From positions 1 to 46,807 of the forward strand of contig CAZIXA010000018.1 in the NCBI GenBank assembly GCA_964543295.1: 46,807 nucleotides of DNA. The letters are read 5' to 3'. Positions 34,617 through 44,206 of the stretch are shown in pieces. Both the position numbers and the translations under genes were made by a program. The notes under the pieces are model-generated. The model worked only from the letters and a program-made list of their open reading frames with translations. It searched no databases and had not been told where the DNA came from. How positions within the stretch are numbered: the first letter of the stretch is position 1; every line of letters begins with the position of its first letter. Source of the DNA: AE-B3B sp964543295. Its GTDB lineage: Bacteria > Aerophobota > Aerophobia > Aerophobales > AE-B3A.

Positions 34617-36110
34617 ATGAGAGTTATTCATAATGTGTGGGACAAAAAATTGCAGAGGTCTAATCTCCTCACGATAATTGGACTTCTTGTCGCCTTTGGA
34701 CTTGGCATAGTAGTATCTAAAGGTTTCATTCCGCCTTTCCGGATACTAATGCTATTAATAGGTTTCTTGTTCTTCCTTTGGGTATTAATAAAGCCACATA
34801 TAGGTGTTTTTGCTACTATTGTATTGGTCTTTATCCCTCTTTCTGTAGGTAGTCCATTTAACATACCTAATTTAGAAGTAGCCGAAGTTGGAATTCCCGT
34901 GATCACGATTGTGTATTTTTTTTTCAAGATTATTAAAAGAAAACCAATACTTATTTTTAAAAGGAGCATGAATCCTCTGTTAATTCCAATTTTGTTATAT
35001 TTTGGCGTAGTCTTTACCAATTATTTAAGAAATCCGCTGCCTTCATCAAGTGTTCTTGGAATACCACAGGAGGCGGGTGGATTGAGGGTTTATTATGAAT
35101 TTTTTTTAAGCTTTTGTGCGTACCTTGTATTCGGTGAAGCTGTGTCTTCGGATATGAAAATTATACAGGGGATTAAAGGGTTTCTCTGGCAAATATGCCT
35201 CGTCCTTTGCCTTTTGGGTATTGTCCTAATTTTTTCATATCCATTGCAAAATATTCTTTATAGCCTTCAAAATCGGGGTATCTTTTCTTCTGCTTTTTTT
35301 AACGCAGCTGGAGCTGAATTATTGGAAACACATTACAGGTTGTTTTCCGGGGGATACCGTATAGGTACTCTTGGGGAAGTTGCTCCAATATGCTTGCTTC
35401 TATTACTTGCCGGCGCAAAAAAAGTAAATGGCCTCTCGAAATGGATACTCTATGGATTCTTGTGGTCTGGTCTGATATTGAGTGGTGCACGAGGAAGTTT
35501 CGTAGGTACTATTCTTGCCCTCTGTCTCTGGCTAGTCTTACAAAAAAGCTGGAGAGCTCTTCCTCTTCTTTTTGTTACGGGGTTTATCATTTACATCTGC
35601 GTATTTGTATATTACGACATACTTCCGTTGCAACTACAGAGAATGCTCAAAATTAGGGGCTCGCTGGAACAAATGGAGGTTTATAGAGGCATGCTTTTTC
35701 CTCTCTTCTGGAGCTCGTTCCTCGGGAATCCTGTCTTTGGAGTTGGTATGGGAGGTGTCGAAATATATGGAACAGGAATGACTCGTTTTTTGACCCAGCA
35801 ACTTCGTTTCGGTGGACATGGAACTTATCTTTCACTTTTATATACTACCGGGCTTGTGGGATTTATTCCATTCATCTGGGTATATCTTAGTGGAATAAAG
35901 ACAAGTTTATATGTTTTTAACCGTGCATCCAATAAAATGATAAAGACACTTAGCCTTTTTTGTCTGCTGTATCTTATTTATGATTCGGTACCCCTTGGCT
36001 TTGGTGGTCTTGGTGCAAGCATGTCTCTTTTTATGGTTCTTGGAATAATATCAGGTTTTTATCTGAACCAAAAACCCCGTAACGTGAAAAGCATCTATGA
36101 AGAAAGATAA
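34617..36110 (+). CDS. wzy: Wzy-type O-antigen/exopolysaccharide polymerase
   Basis: The 497-residue membrane protein has about 10-12 hydrophobic helices and an O-antigen ligase-polymerase region with SGARGSFVGTILALCLWL near 290 and GVGMGGVEIYGTG near 375 in the large periplasmic loop. It is predicted to polymerise repeat units at the periplasmic face. The ATG at 34617 is used; a TTG two codons earlier is also possible. It overlaps the next gene (TAATG). WaaL-type ligases share this fold, but the context with Wzx and Wzc favours a polymerase. Confidence 0.82.
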   Translation: MRVIHNVWDKKLQRSNLLTIIGLLVAFGLGIVVSKGFIPPFRILMLLIGFLFFLWVLIKPHIGVFATIVLVFIPLSVGSPFNIPNLEVAEVGIPVITIVYFFFKIIKRKPILIFKRSMNPLLIPILLYFGVVFTNYLRNPLPSSSVLGIPQEAGGLRVYYEFFLSFCAYLVFGEAVSSDMKIIQGIKGFLWQICLVLCLLGIVLIFSYPLQNILYSLQNRGIFSSAFFNAAGAELLETHYRLFSGGYRIGTLGEVAPICLLLLLAGAKKVNGLSKWILYGFLWSGLILSGARGSFVGTILALCLWLVLQKSWRALPLLFVTGFIIYICVFVYYDILPLQLQRMLKIRGSLEQMEVYRGMLFPLFWSSFLGNPVFGVGMGGVEIYGTGMTRFLTQQLRFGGHGTYLSLLYTTGLVGFIPFIWVYLSGIKTSLYVFNRASNKMIKTLSLFCLLYLIYDSVPLGFGGLGASMSLFMVLGIISGFYLNQKPRNVKSIYEER

Positions 36111-37303
36111 TGCTAGCTAAAATGAGCCGGAATATTGTCTGCATCTCGACTCACTACTGGAACGATTTTTGGTACCGCAAACAACATTTTATGTGGAGAT
36201 TCGCACGCCAGGGCAACAAAGTTTTATATGTAGAACCCTCGTTTTCTTTGGTTAGACGGCCTTACGCATATCAGAGAGCCTATGCCCATAACAGATTTTT
36301 TAAATCTACGGTTGAAAAAGTGCATGAGAACATCTTTCTCCTGAAACCACCAAGGGAACTGCCATATTCGTCACGTCCCTTTGTCTCAGTATTAAACCAT
36401 AAATGGTGTGGGAAGATCGTTGACCAAAAAGCAAGAAAATTAGGGTTTAAAGATTATATATTGTGGGTATATCTTCCTGAATATTATAATGCCCTTTCTT
36501 CGATGAATTACGATAAGATCGTCTTTGATTTGGTCGATGATATTGCTGCATATGGAGGGAAGAAGGATAGTCAATATTTTTATATTAGAGGGTGCGTTGA
36601 GGGTCTGATGAAGAGAAGTGACTTGATATTTACCACGGCGAAAACACTATATAAAAAATATTCTGCAATCTGTGGAGGAAATAAGGTTTACTATATTCCC
36701 AACGGCTTTGATGCCGGACTTTTTCCCAAAGACAATTATGAATTACCGGAAGATATGGGAAACATCCCTAAGCCAATTATTGGCTTTGTGGGAGTTCTTT
36801 TTGAATTCTTGGATTATAATCTGATTGGTTACATTGCAGAAAAAAATCCAAACAAATCGATTGTACTAATTGGGCCTATAGAACCTTCCGCAGAAGAATA
36901 TGTCGACAAGTTAAAAAAATATCAGAACATTTATCTATTGGGAAAGAAAGCAAGAGAAGTTATACCTTCTTACATACATTCTTTTGATATTTGCATAAAC
37001 CCTTTCAAAATTAATGAAGTTTCTCGCAGTGTTAATCCGTTGAAAATATACGAATATCTCGCATGCGGGAAACCTTTGGTTTCCGTCGACATGGAAAGTT
37101 TGAAGTCGGATAAGTTAATATCCAACGAAATAGATTTTGCTGCTGATTATTTTACTTTTGATAAATTGGTTAAAAAAAGAATTACAAAGGGACTTTCAAA
37201 GGAAGGAAAAATAAGAAAGGTACAAGTTGTTCAAAATTATAGTTGGGATAAGTTGTTTCATAAATCATTAATCATAATGCAAGAACACGGTTTTCATATA
37301 TGA
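36110..37303 (+). CDS. Glycosyltransferase, GT-B fold (GT4-like or TuaH-like)
   Basis: The 397-residue protein starts at an ATG overlapping the wzy stop and has the TuaH-like opening STHYWNDFWYRKQHFMWRFA. An N-terminal Rossmann half ends near 200. The C-terminal half contains IGFVGVLFEFLDYNLI and the sugar-nucleotide-binding region NPLKIYEYLACGKPLVSVD (about 309-327), with the E-x-x-A-like EYLACG core. It transfers a sugar to a lipid-linked intermediate at the inner membrane; the donor is unknown. A later ATG at 36122 could also serve. Confidence 0.8.
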   Translation: MLAKMSRNIVCISTHYWNDFWYRKQHFMWRFARQGNKVLYVEPSFSLVRRPYAYQRAYAHNRFFKSTVEKVHENIFLLKPPRELPYSSRPFVSVLNHKWCGKIVDQKARKLGFKDYILWVYLPEYYNALSSMNYDKIVFDLVDDIAAYGGKKDSQYFYIRGCVEGLMKRSDLIFTTAKTLYKKYSAICGGNKVYYIPNGFDAGLFPKDNYELPEDMGNIPKPIIGFVGVLFEFLDYNLIGYIAEKNPNKSIVLIGPIEPSAEEYVDKLKKYQNIYLLGKKAREVIPSYIHSFDICINPFKINEVSRSVNPLKIYEYLACGKPLVSVDMESLKSDKLISNEIDFAADYFTFDKLVKKRITKGLSKEGKIRKVQVVQNYSWDKLFHKSLIIMQEHGFHI

Positions 37304-38454
37304 AAATCTTACATTGTAATTGGTCAGGGGAATTTGGAGGTTCCGAGAATTTTGCATATCAGCTTGCAAAGGCCCAAAAAGCGGCTGGCCACGATGTCAT
37401 TATTGCTTATATGGCAAACCGCTTAATAATTGGTCAACGAGCAATAGATTCAGGAATAAAAATTTTCCAATGTGGAATGAAAAATGGTTATGATTTTTTT
37501 CACCTTAGTGGATGCTTTCAGTTTGTTAGGAAAGAAAAATTTGATGTAATTCACAATCATGATGGTTCACCTTTATTAAATCTTATTAAACTCTTTTTGC
37601 CCGGTTCGGTACTGATAAAACATTTTCACGGGACAACATTAGGGAATGAAAAATGGGAAAAAAGCAGCACATTGTTTTGGGATAAATTAAGTTCTGGCTT
37701 GATTGATCATTATATTACTAATTCAAATCATACAAAGAATATAGTTATGGAGAAATATGGACTGCCACACTATAGGATTTCTGTATTGTATAACACTATT
37801 GATTTAGAAAGCTTCCGACCTATTAGAAAGAGAGCAGCGATTAGAAGAGAATTTGGTCTAAAGGATTCTGAAAAAGTAGTAGGCACTGTTGCTCGTTTGG
37901 CCCCCGAGAAAGGCATAGATAAGTTCATTGAAGTTGCCGAAAAGGCATTGATGAAGGTTGATAATATTAAATTTCTTATAGTTGGAGACGGCGAGTTGCG
38001 GCTTATCTTGGAAGAGAAAGTAATTAAGTTAGACCTGCAAGACAAGATTATTTTTACGGGTGCCAGAACAGATGTGCCGGATCTTCTATCAATTTTTGAC
38101 ATGTTCTTGCTAACTTCTAATTGGGAATCATTCGGAATTACCTTGTTAGAAGCAATGGCAATAGGGGTTCCAATTATTGCATTTGCGATTGATGGCGTTC
38201 CAGAAGTTGTTAACGAAACTTGCGCCATTCTTGTAAATCCTGGAAATATTAAGATGATGAGTCAAGAAGTACTTAACCTGTTTGAAAACGAGTCAAAACA
38301 AAAGAAATTGATCCAAGGCGGTCTTGAACGAGTTAAGAAATTTGATATTGCAAAGATTTCTAAGGAGTTTACACAAATATATAAATCATTAACGGAGCGA
38401 GGGCATATAAAACCGAAAATCTTTAATGGAAGGTATAATAGTCCTATTGGTTAA
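37300..38454 (+). CDS. Glycosyltransferase family 4
   Basis: The 384-residue GT-B enzyme has the N-terminal GGSENFAYQLAKAQKAAGHDV pattern typical of GT4 (Glycosyltransf_4). The C-terminal donor domain has VARLAPEKGIDKFIEVAE, FLIVGDGELR and the E-x7-E motif ESFGITLLEAMAIGVPIIAF near 270. It overlaps the previous gene by 4 bp (ATGA), so both are probably translated together. A 117-bp spacer follows (38455-38571) without visible signals. Confidence 0.88.
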   Translation: MKILHCNWSGEFGGSENFAYQLAKAQKAAGHDVIIAYMANRLIIGQRAIDSGIKIFQCGMKNGYDFFHLSGCFQFVRKEKFDVIHNHDGSPLLNLIKLFLPGSVLIKHFHGTTLGNEKWEKSSTLFWDKLSSGLIDHYITNSNHTKNIVMEKYGLPHYRISVLYNTIDLESFRPIRKRAAIRREFGLKDSEKVVGTVARLAPEKGIDKFIEVAEKALMKVDNIKFLIVGDGELRLILEEKVIKLDLQDKIIFTGARTDVPDLLSIFDMFLLTSNWESFGITLLEAMAIGVPIIAFAIDGVPEVVNETCAILVNPGNIKMMSQEVLNLFENESKQKKLIQGGLERVKKFDIAKISKEFTQIYKSLTERGHIKPKIFNGRYNSPIG

Positions 38455-38571
38455 TTTTGTAAGTATCTTTAAATAATGGGTACAATTCTTACAAACTACT
38501 ACACTAATTTCAGAACCTTCAAAAGGATTGCTTCTTACTAACATGAATCAACTTAGCCTTGAGAGAAAGCA

Positions 38572-40812
38572 ATGAGAGTTTTGATTCTTACCAATATGTA
38601 CCCCACTACTGAGTATCCTTTTTATGGGATATTTGTGAAGGAGCAGGTTGAATCTCTCAGAGAAGAAGGCATTTTTGTGGATATATTTTTCATAAACGGG
38701 CGGCGCAATAGATTGAATTATTTTCTTGCAGTTCCCCGTTTGGTTAAGAAATTGGGATTCGGCCATTATGACATAATTCATGCTCATCATACATATTGTA
38801 TATATCCTTTCTGGATTGCAAAATCAATTTTAGGATTGAAAATACCTTTGATATTGACATTTCACGAAGGAGAAGCTTTGAAATCACCCGAACTTATGCC
38901 GAGAGATATTGATGTGGTTTCGAAACTTGTGTATTCAAAAAGAATTAAAAAATTGGCTGTAGAGAGGGTGGACTTTCTCATATCTGTATGTAGAGATCTA
39001 ATAGAAGTCTTAAATCTTAAAAAAAGATCAATAGTTAAGCCTCCAGGGGTTGATCTGGAATTATTTAAACCAGTAAACAAATTTGAATGCAGAAGAAAAT
39101 TGAATTTAGCTAAAGATAAAAAGATAGTATTTTTTCCCGCTGATATTGAAAATCCTAAAACACGCACAGAAAAGGGATTTGATATTCTGCAAAGGGCGTT
39201 TGCAATTCTACCAAGAGATAATGTTTTATTAATTACAGGTGGGAGTATTTCTCACCAAGATATGCCTCTTTATATGAATGCATCTGATGTAATAGTCCAG
39301 ACCTCCAACTTCGAGGCTTCACCAATGGTTATAAAAGAAGCAATGGCCTGTAATGTACCTATAGTCTCTACAGATGTTGGTGATACAAAAGAAATAATTA
39401 GAAATACTGAAGGTTGTTATATATGCGAGAGAGAGCCTGAAGATATAGCCCGAAAGATAAGATTGGCGCTAAACTATGGCAAAAGAACTAATGGAAGGAA
39501 ATGTATCCAAGAATTTGGCTTAGAAATACAGCAAATCGCAAAGGATATCATCAAAATTTATAAAGAATGCCTGGTTAATTGCAAAATAACAGAAAAGCAC
39601 AGTTATGGCGAAGTCAGAAGAAATAAAAAAAAGGTGTGCATCGTGCGGCGAGCTTATTATCCTGAGGAAACGCACACACGGCGAAACGTTGAAACTCTTT
39701 TTCAGAGCGGATACTCTATTGATGTCATCTGCGAACGTGACACCGATCAACTCCCTTGCGAAGTGGTTAAAGGTGTACAAGTTTTTAGGCTACCTATCCG
39801 GCATAAACGCCGGGGAGTGCTGAGGTACGTCCTCGAGTATGTTGTCTTTTCTTTATGGGTGTTCATAAAGCTGACTTGGCTGTATTCAAAAAAAAAATAT
39901 GATGCCATTGAAATTGAGAGTATGCCCGACTTTTTAGTATTCGCGGGATTAATACCAAAGCTTCTTGGCAGTAAAGTAATCCTTTACCTTTTTGAGGATA
40001 TGCCTGAACTTATGGCAAGTAGGTTTTCTCTGGGGAGCCATAATTTCATTATTAAACTTTTTGCTTTGGTTGAAAAATTGAGTGCAAATTACGCGGACCA
40101 TGTAATTGTATGCCATGAACTCTCTCGCCAGAAGCTAGTTGACAAACGAAAAGTAAAGACATCAATTACCGTTATCCTCAATGTGCCTGACGAGGATGTG
40201 TTTGGTCTGTCAGTGAGGAGTGTAAACCGTACTCATCCTAATGATGGATTCTTCACCTTCATTCATCATGGTACAATAACTGAGAACTATGGTATTCAGG
40301 TTATCATAGAAGCTGTTTCACTTTTAAGAAATCAGATTCCCATCCGATTAAAGATCTTTGGCAAAGGAGAATATAGAAAAACATTGAAAGATCTTGCAAA
40401 AGCCCTTCGAGTTGAGAAAGAGGTAAACTTTATGGGCTATGTTAGTCAGGAGAGGCTCCTGGAGGAGATTAAAAAAGCAGATGCAGGGGTGGTAGCCTTA
40501 CTCAATGAATACCAATCTCCCAATAAACTCTTTGAGTTGGTTGCCATGGGAAAACCAGTGATAGCCTCTCTCCTTCAAACAATACGACAACATTTTAATG
40601 GAAATTCCTTGAAATATTTTCGGGTAGGCGAGGCGGAGGACTTGGCGAGCTGTATTCTCGAGCTTTATCGGAATCCATCGCAAAGGGCATCATTAGGCGC
40701 TAACGCAAGTAAGATCTACGAGAAATATCGATGGTCAAAAATGAAGAAGAGTTATCTGAAGGTATACGAGGAACTTTTGTCAGGGGAAAAGATGATATGC
40801 AAGTCAAGATAA
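38572..40812 (+). CDS. Two-domain glycosyltransferase (GT4-GT4 fusion)
   Basis: The 746-residue protein contains two complete GT-B enzymes in one frame. The first (about 1-345) has the MRVLILTNMYPTTEYPFYG opening, HEGEALK, and donor-site FEASPMVIKEAMACNVPIVS near 245. The second (about 352-740) starts with VCIVRRAYYPEETHTRRNV, and has FGKGEYRKTLKDLA and the late SPNKLFELVAMGKPVIAS near 645. The linker (about 335-352) is short and basic. Single-domain GT4s are about 380 residues, so this is a fusion. It may add two successive sugars. The second half looks less AT-rich than the first. Confidence 0.85.
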   Translation: MRVLILTNMYPTTEYPFYGIFVKEQVESLREEGIFVDIFFINGRRNRLNYFLAVPRLVKKLGFGHYDIIHAHHTYCIYPFWIAKSILGLKIPLILTFHEGEALKSPELMPRDIDVVSKLVYSKRIKKLAVERVDFLISVCRDLIEVLNLKKRSIVKPPGVDLELFKPVNKFECRRKLNLAKDKKIVFFPADIENPKTRTEKGFDILQRAFAILPRDNVLLITGGSISHQDMPLYMNASDVIVQTSNFEASPMVIKEAMACNVPIVSTDVGDTKEIIRNTEGCYICEREPEDIARKIRLALNYGKRTNGRKCIQEFGLEIQQIAKDIIKIYKECLVNCKITEKHSYGEVRRNKKKVCIVRRAYYPEETHTRRNVETLFQSGYSIDVICERDTDQLPCEVVKGVQVFRLPIRHKRRGVLRYVLEYVVFSLWVFIKLTWLYSKKKYDAIEIESMPDFLVFAGLIPKLLGSKVILYLFEDMPELMASRFSLGSHNFIIKLFALVEKLSANYADHVIVCHELSRQKLVDKRKVKTSITVILNVPDEDVFGLSVRSVNRTHPNDGFFTFIHHGTITENYGIQVIIEAVSLLRNQIPIRLKIFGKGEYRKTLKDLAKALRVEKEVNFMGYVSQERLLEEIKKADAGVVALLNEYQSPNKLFELVAMGKPVIASLLQTIRQHFNGNSLKYFRVGEAEDLASCILELYRNPSQRASLGANASKIYEKYRWSKMKKSYLKVYEELLSGEKMICKSR

Positions 40813-41846
40813 TCGATCCATCTAAGGATAAAAGGTGGGATGAGTTTGCGGATAATCACCCTCAAGGGACTGTGTTCCATCTTTCTAATTGGGCCAGGGT
40901 GCTGCAAAAGACTTATGGGTATATTCCCTGTTATTTTATTTTAGAAGATTCCGATAAGAAGATTAAGGCAGGATGTCCGTTTTTTCTTATCAAAAGCTGG
41001 GTGACCGGCGATCGGCTCGTCTGCTTACCCTTCACAGATGCTTGCTTTCCTTTGGTAACTTCTGATGAAGATTTTGGATCTCTATTTTCTACCGTTGTAG
41101 AAAAGGCAAAAAGAGAAAAAGCAGACTATATCGAAGTACGGGGAGAATGTCCGAGTGTTCTTTTGGAAAACTTACATTTTGAGAATCGCACGTATTACAA
41201 GCTCTTTAAATTAGACCTTTCTCCGGGTACAGACTCTCTTTGGAAAGGCCTCAAAACTGTTCGTAACCCAATTAGAGGGGCCAAAAGGGCAAATCTGAAG
41301 ATAAAAAAGAGTGAAACAGAAAAAGATATGAGGAATTTTTATCTCCTTAACCTTACAACTCGTAAAAAGCATGGTATACTCCCTCAACCTTACGATTTTT
41401 TTAAAAATATCTGGCAGGAGTTAGTCTCAAACGGACTTGGTTTTGTATTGATTGCTAAGTACAAGAGTATCTCTATTGCGGGCGGGGTCTTTTTTATCTA
41501 CAAAGATACAATCTATTATAAGTTCAATGCATCTGACAGGAACTATTTGCAATATCACCCAAATCATCTTCTCCAATGGCAAGCAATTCAGTATAGTTGT
41601 CAAAACGGCTACAAATATCTTGACTTTGGTCGTGCTGCACCAGATAATCTGGGATTAATATTTTTTAAACGCCGTTGGGGGATGGAGGAAATAAATTTGC
41701 CATACTATTACTGGCCAACAGTTAAGGGTGTTACCTACACTGAACAGAAAAGCCTGAAGTACAGAATGATAACTTCTGTTCTGCGGCGAACGCCGACAGC
41801 TGTCTCTAAAACGGCTGGAGAATTGTTTTATAAATACTTAGGGTGA
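40797..41846 (+). CDS. FemAB-like (GNAT) acyltransferase, XrtA-locus type
   Basis: The 349-residue protein has two GNAT-like domains as in FemAB: DEFADNHPQGTVFHLSNWAR near 13-32 and the C-terminal FVLIAKYKSISIAGGVFFIY with YLDFGRAAPDNLGLIFFKRRWG. FemAB-family proteins transfer aminoacyl or acyl groups; relatives accompany XrtA/PEP-CTERM exopolysaccharide loci. Start at 40797 is chosen for the AGGGGA about 9 nt upstream and a modest 16-bp overlap with the fusion glycosyltransferase; the frame is open from 40731. A precise substrate cannot be given. Confidence 0.78.
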   Translation: MQVKIIDPSKDKRWDEFADNHPQGTVFHLSNWARVLQKTYGYIPCYFILEDSDKKIKAGCPFFLIKSWVTGDRLVCLPFTDACFPLVTSDEDFGSLFSTVVEKAKREKADYIEVRGECPSVLLENLHFENRTYYKLFKLDLSPGTDSLWKGLKTVRNPIRGAKRANLKIKKSETEKDMRNFYLLNLTTRKKHGILPQPYDFFKNIWQELVSNGLGFVLIAKYKSISIAGGVFFIYKDTIYYKFNASDRNYLQYHPNHLLQWQAIQYSCQNGYKYLDFGRAAPDNLGLIFFKRRWGMEEINLPYYYWPTVKGVTYTEQKSLKYRMITSVLRRTPTAVSKTAGELFYKYLG

Positions 41847-41847
41847 A

Positions 41848-43008
41848 ATGGGCGAACTCAAGAGATTTTGGAAATTAGGGATCAATCTTGATGGTTTTAT
41901 AAACAAATACGATAAGGAAATCGGAACTTTCCTTTTTGAGAGATACAAAGACAATGGCAGTGCAAGGATTTTAAAAACTTACTATGCTTTGAAACCTTTA
42001 ATTCCACGGAGATTGCAGATTCTTCTAAGAAGAAGAAGAGCAAAAAAGATGCGGAGTTCATTTCTTCTTTGGCCAATTGAAGAAAAATTAGAAAATTTAA
42101 AAAGAGATATTTTTAAAAATTCGATGAGAACAAGCGATGGAATTCCTTTTATATGGTTCTGGCCCTACGGGAAGAACTTCACTCTTGTCATCACCCATGA
42201 TGTGGAAACTCAGAAAGGATCCGGAAATATAGAGAGCGTATGTGAAATTGAGAGAAAATATGGATTCAGGTCCTCCTGGAATTTTGTGCCTGAGCGATAT
42301 TCTGTTGACGCCGGGGTTCTTTATGGGCTGGTAGCCGATGGCTTTGAGATTGGCATTCATGGGTTCAAGCACGATGGAAAACTTTTTAATTCAAGAAAAA
42401 TCTTTGATGAGAGAATGAAGAAAATCAAAAAATATGCCATTAAATGGGGTGCTGTGGGGTTTAGATCACCTGCAACCCACCGAAATCCAGACTGGATGGT
42501 GGGTATACCATTTGAATACGATTCCTCTTTTCCAGATGCTGATCCCTATGAACCTCAACCAGGTGGCTGTCTCTCTATCTTCCCATTTTTTATAGGAAAT
42601 CTGGTAGAACTTCCCATTACCCTTGCTCAGGATCATACCCTTTTCGAGATTCTTGGATATGAAGATATCTCTATATGGAAACGAAAAATTGACTGGATTG
42701 AAAAAATGAATGGTATGGCGCTGGTAATTGTTCACCCGGACTATATAAGGTCAGGTGAAAGTAGAGGAGAACATGAAGAGAGTAGGTATCCGATTGAGTA
42801 TTATGAGGAATTATTGCGGTATTTGAGGAAAAAAGACCATTACTGGCATGCCTTACCCCGAGATGTGGCAGGATGGTGGAGAAGAAGAGATAACTCGGAG
42901 ATTAGATTTGGTAAAAATGGAGAGCCTTATATTAAAGGACCGGCTGCCAGGGATGGCGTAATCACACGGATTAAGCTGGTAAATGATGAAGTTGTATTCG
43001 AAGTGTAA
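41848..43008 (+). CDS. Polysaccharide deacetylase (NodB-fold)
   Basis: The NodB-homology domain begins near residue 110. Metal and catalytic residues visible are THDVE (His117, Asp118) and HGFKH (His171, His175), spaced as in carbohydrate esterase family 4. The N-terminal 100 residues are a basic helical extension with no signal peptide. The protein has 386 residues, and its C-terminus is a short beta-rich tail. It probably removes acetyl groups from amino sugars of the polymer or precursor. It follows the FemAB-like gene by 1 bp. Confidence 0.84.
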   Translation: MGELKRFWKLGINLDGFINKYDKEIGTFLFERYKDNGSARILKTYYALKPLIPRRLQILLRRRRAKKMRSSFLLWPIEEKLENLKRDIFKNSMRTSDGIPFIWFWPYGKNFTLVITHDVETQKGSGNIESVCEIERKYGFRSSWNFVPERYSVDAGVLYGLVADGFEIGIHGFKHDGKLFNSRKIFDERMKKIKKYAIKWGAVGFRSPATHRNPDWMVGIPFEYDSSFPDADPYEPQPGGCLSIFPFFIGNLVELPITLAQDHTLFEILGYEDISIWKRKIDWIEKMNGMALVIVHPDYIRSGESRGEHEESRYPIEYYEELLRYLRKKDHYWHALPRDVAGWWRRRDNSEIRFGKNGEPYIKGPAARDGVITRIKLVNDEVVFEV

Positions 43009-43073
43009 AGTTAGAAAGTTCAAAAACAGGTTGAAAAATGAGATATAAAAGTAACCTACGAGCAGGAGCTGGT

Positions 43074-44192
43074 ATGAAGAAAGCAACGGGAGTGCCATTT
43101 TTTGATTTGAAACAGGAGTATCAGTCAATTAAGGATGAAGTTAATGCGAGCGTTCAGCAGGTAATGAATGACTGCAGGTTTGTCCTGGGGGAAAATGTTA
43201 ATTCCTTTGAAAAGGAGTTTGCCAGCTTTTGTGGGACAGAATATGCTGTTGGAGTAGCTAATGGGACCGATGCCTTACGTTTAGCTTTACTAGTCTGTGG
43301 AATTGGAAAGGGAGATGAGGTAATTACTGTTCCCAATACTTTCATTGCTACTACCGAGGCGATTTCCCACACCGGGGCAAAGATTGTCTTTGTGGATATT
43401 AATTCATCGACTTATAATATTGATGTTTCCCGGATTGAAGGAACAATAAATGAGAAAACGAAGGCAATAGTTCCAGTCCACTTATTTGGACAGCCTGCAG
43501 ATATGAATCCAATAATGAAGATAGCAAGAGAGTATAATTTAAAGGTCATTGAGGATGTCTGCCAGGCACATGGGGCAGAATATAAAGGTAAAAAGGCAGG
43601 GTCTATCGGGGATGCCGGTTGCTTTAGCTTCTATCCCAGCAAGAACTTGGGAGCATTTGGGGATGGGGGAATGGTGGTTAGTAATGGCAATAAAATTGCT
43701 CAGAAGATAAAGATGCTCAGGGACCATGGACAGATAAAAAAGTATGAACATTTATTAGAAGGTTATAATAGCAGGTTAGACGAGATACAGGCGGCTATAT
43801 TAAGAGTTAAGCTAAAAAGATTGGACGAGTGGAATAAATTGCGGCAAAAAAATGTCTCCATTTACAATGACCTCTTAGAGGATGTGGATGAGGTGGTCAT
43901 GCCTTCAGAGGCAGAGTATGCTAAACATGTTTATCACCTGTATGTGATTAGGACACATAGAAGGGATGAGCTGCAAGACTGGCTTAAATCCAAAGGTGTA
44001 GGTACAGGGCTTCATTACCCTATACCTGTTCATCTACAGAAGGCTTATGAGTATTTAGGATACAAAGAAGGCGATTTTCCTGTAACGGAGGACTATGCTA
44101 AGCAGATTCTTTCTCTACCAATGTTTCCAGAGTTGACTCAGAAAGAGATTGAAAAGGTCGTTACTGAGATAAAGAGATTTTTTGCCATGTAG
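43074..44192 (+). CDS. DegT/DnrJ/EryC1 aminotransferase (WbpE/WlbC-like)
   Basis: This PLP enzyme likely forms the 3-amino group of a UDP-2-acetamido-3-keto-glucuronate. Its 372 residues include GVANGTDALRLAL (60-72), IEDVCQAHGAEY (159-170) with the cofactor Asp161, and SFYPSKNLGAFGDGG (185-199), where Lys190 is the PLP lysine. The ATG at 43074 has CAGGAG 5 nt upstream, unlike the upstream ATG at 43038. The downstream Gfo/Idh dehydrogenase and LbH acetyltransferase complete a WbpB/WbpE/WbpD-type set. Confidence 0.87.
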   Translation: MKKATGVPFFDLKQEYQSIKDEVNASVQQVMNDCRFVLGENVNSFEKEFASFCGTEYAVGVANGTDALRLALLVCGIGKGDEVITVPNTFIATTEAISHTGAKIVFVDINSSTYNIDVSRIEGTINEKTKAIVPVHLFGQPADMNPIMKIAREYNLKVIEDVCQAHGAEYKGKKAGSIGDAGCFSFYPSKNLGAFGDGGMVVSNGNKIAQKIKMLRDHGQIKKYEHLLEGYNSRLDEIQAAILRVKLKRLDEWNKLRQKNVSIYNDLLEDVDEVVMPSEAEYAKHVYHLYVIRTHRRDELQDWLKSKGVGTGLHYPIPVHLQKAYEYLGYKEGDFPVTEDYAKQILSLPMFPELTQKEIEKVVTEIKRFFAM

Positions 44193-44206
44193 AAAAGTGG
44201 CCAAAG

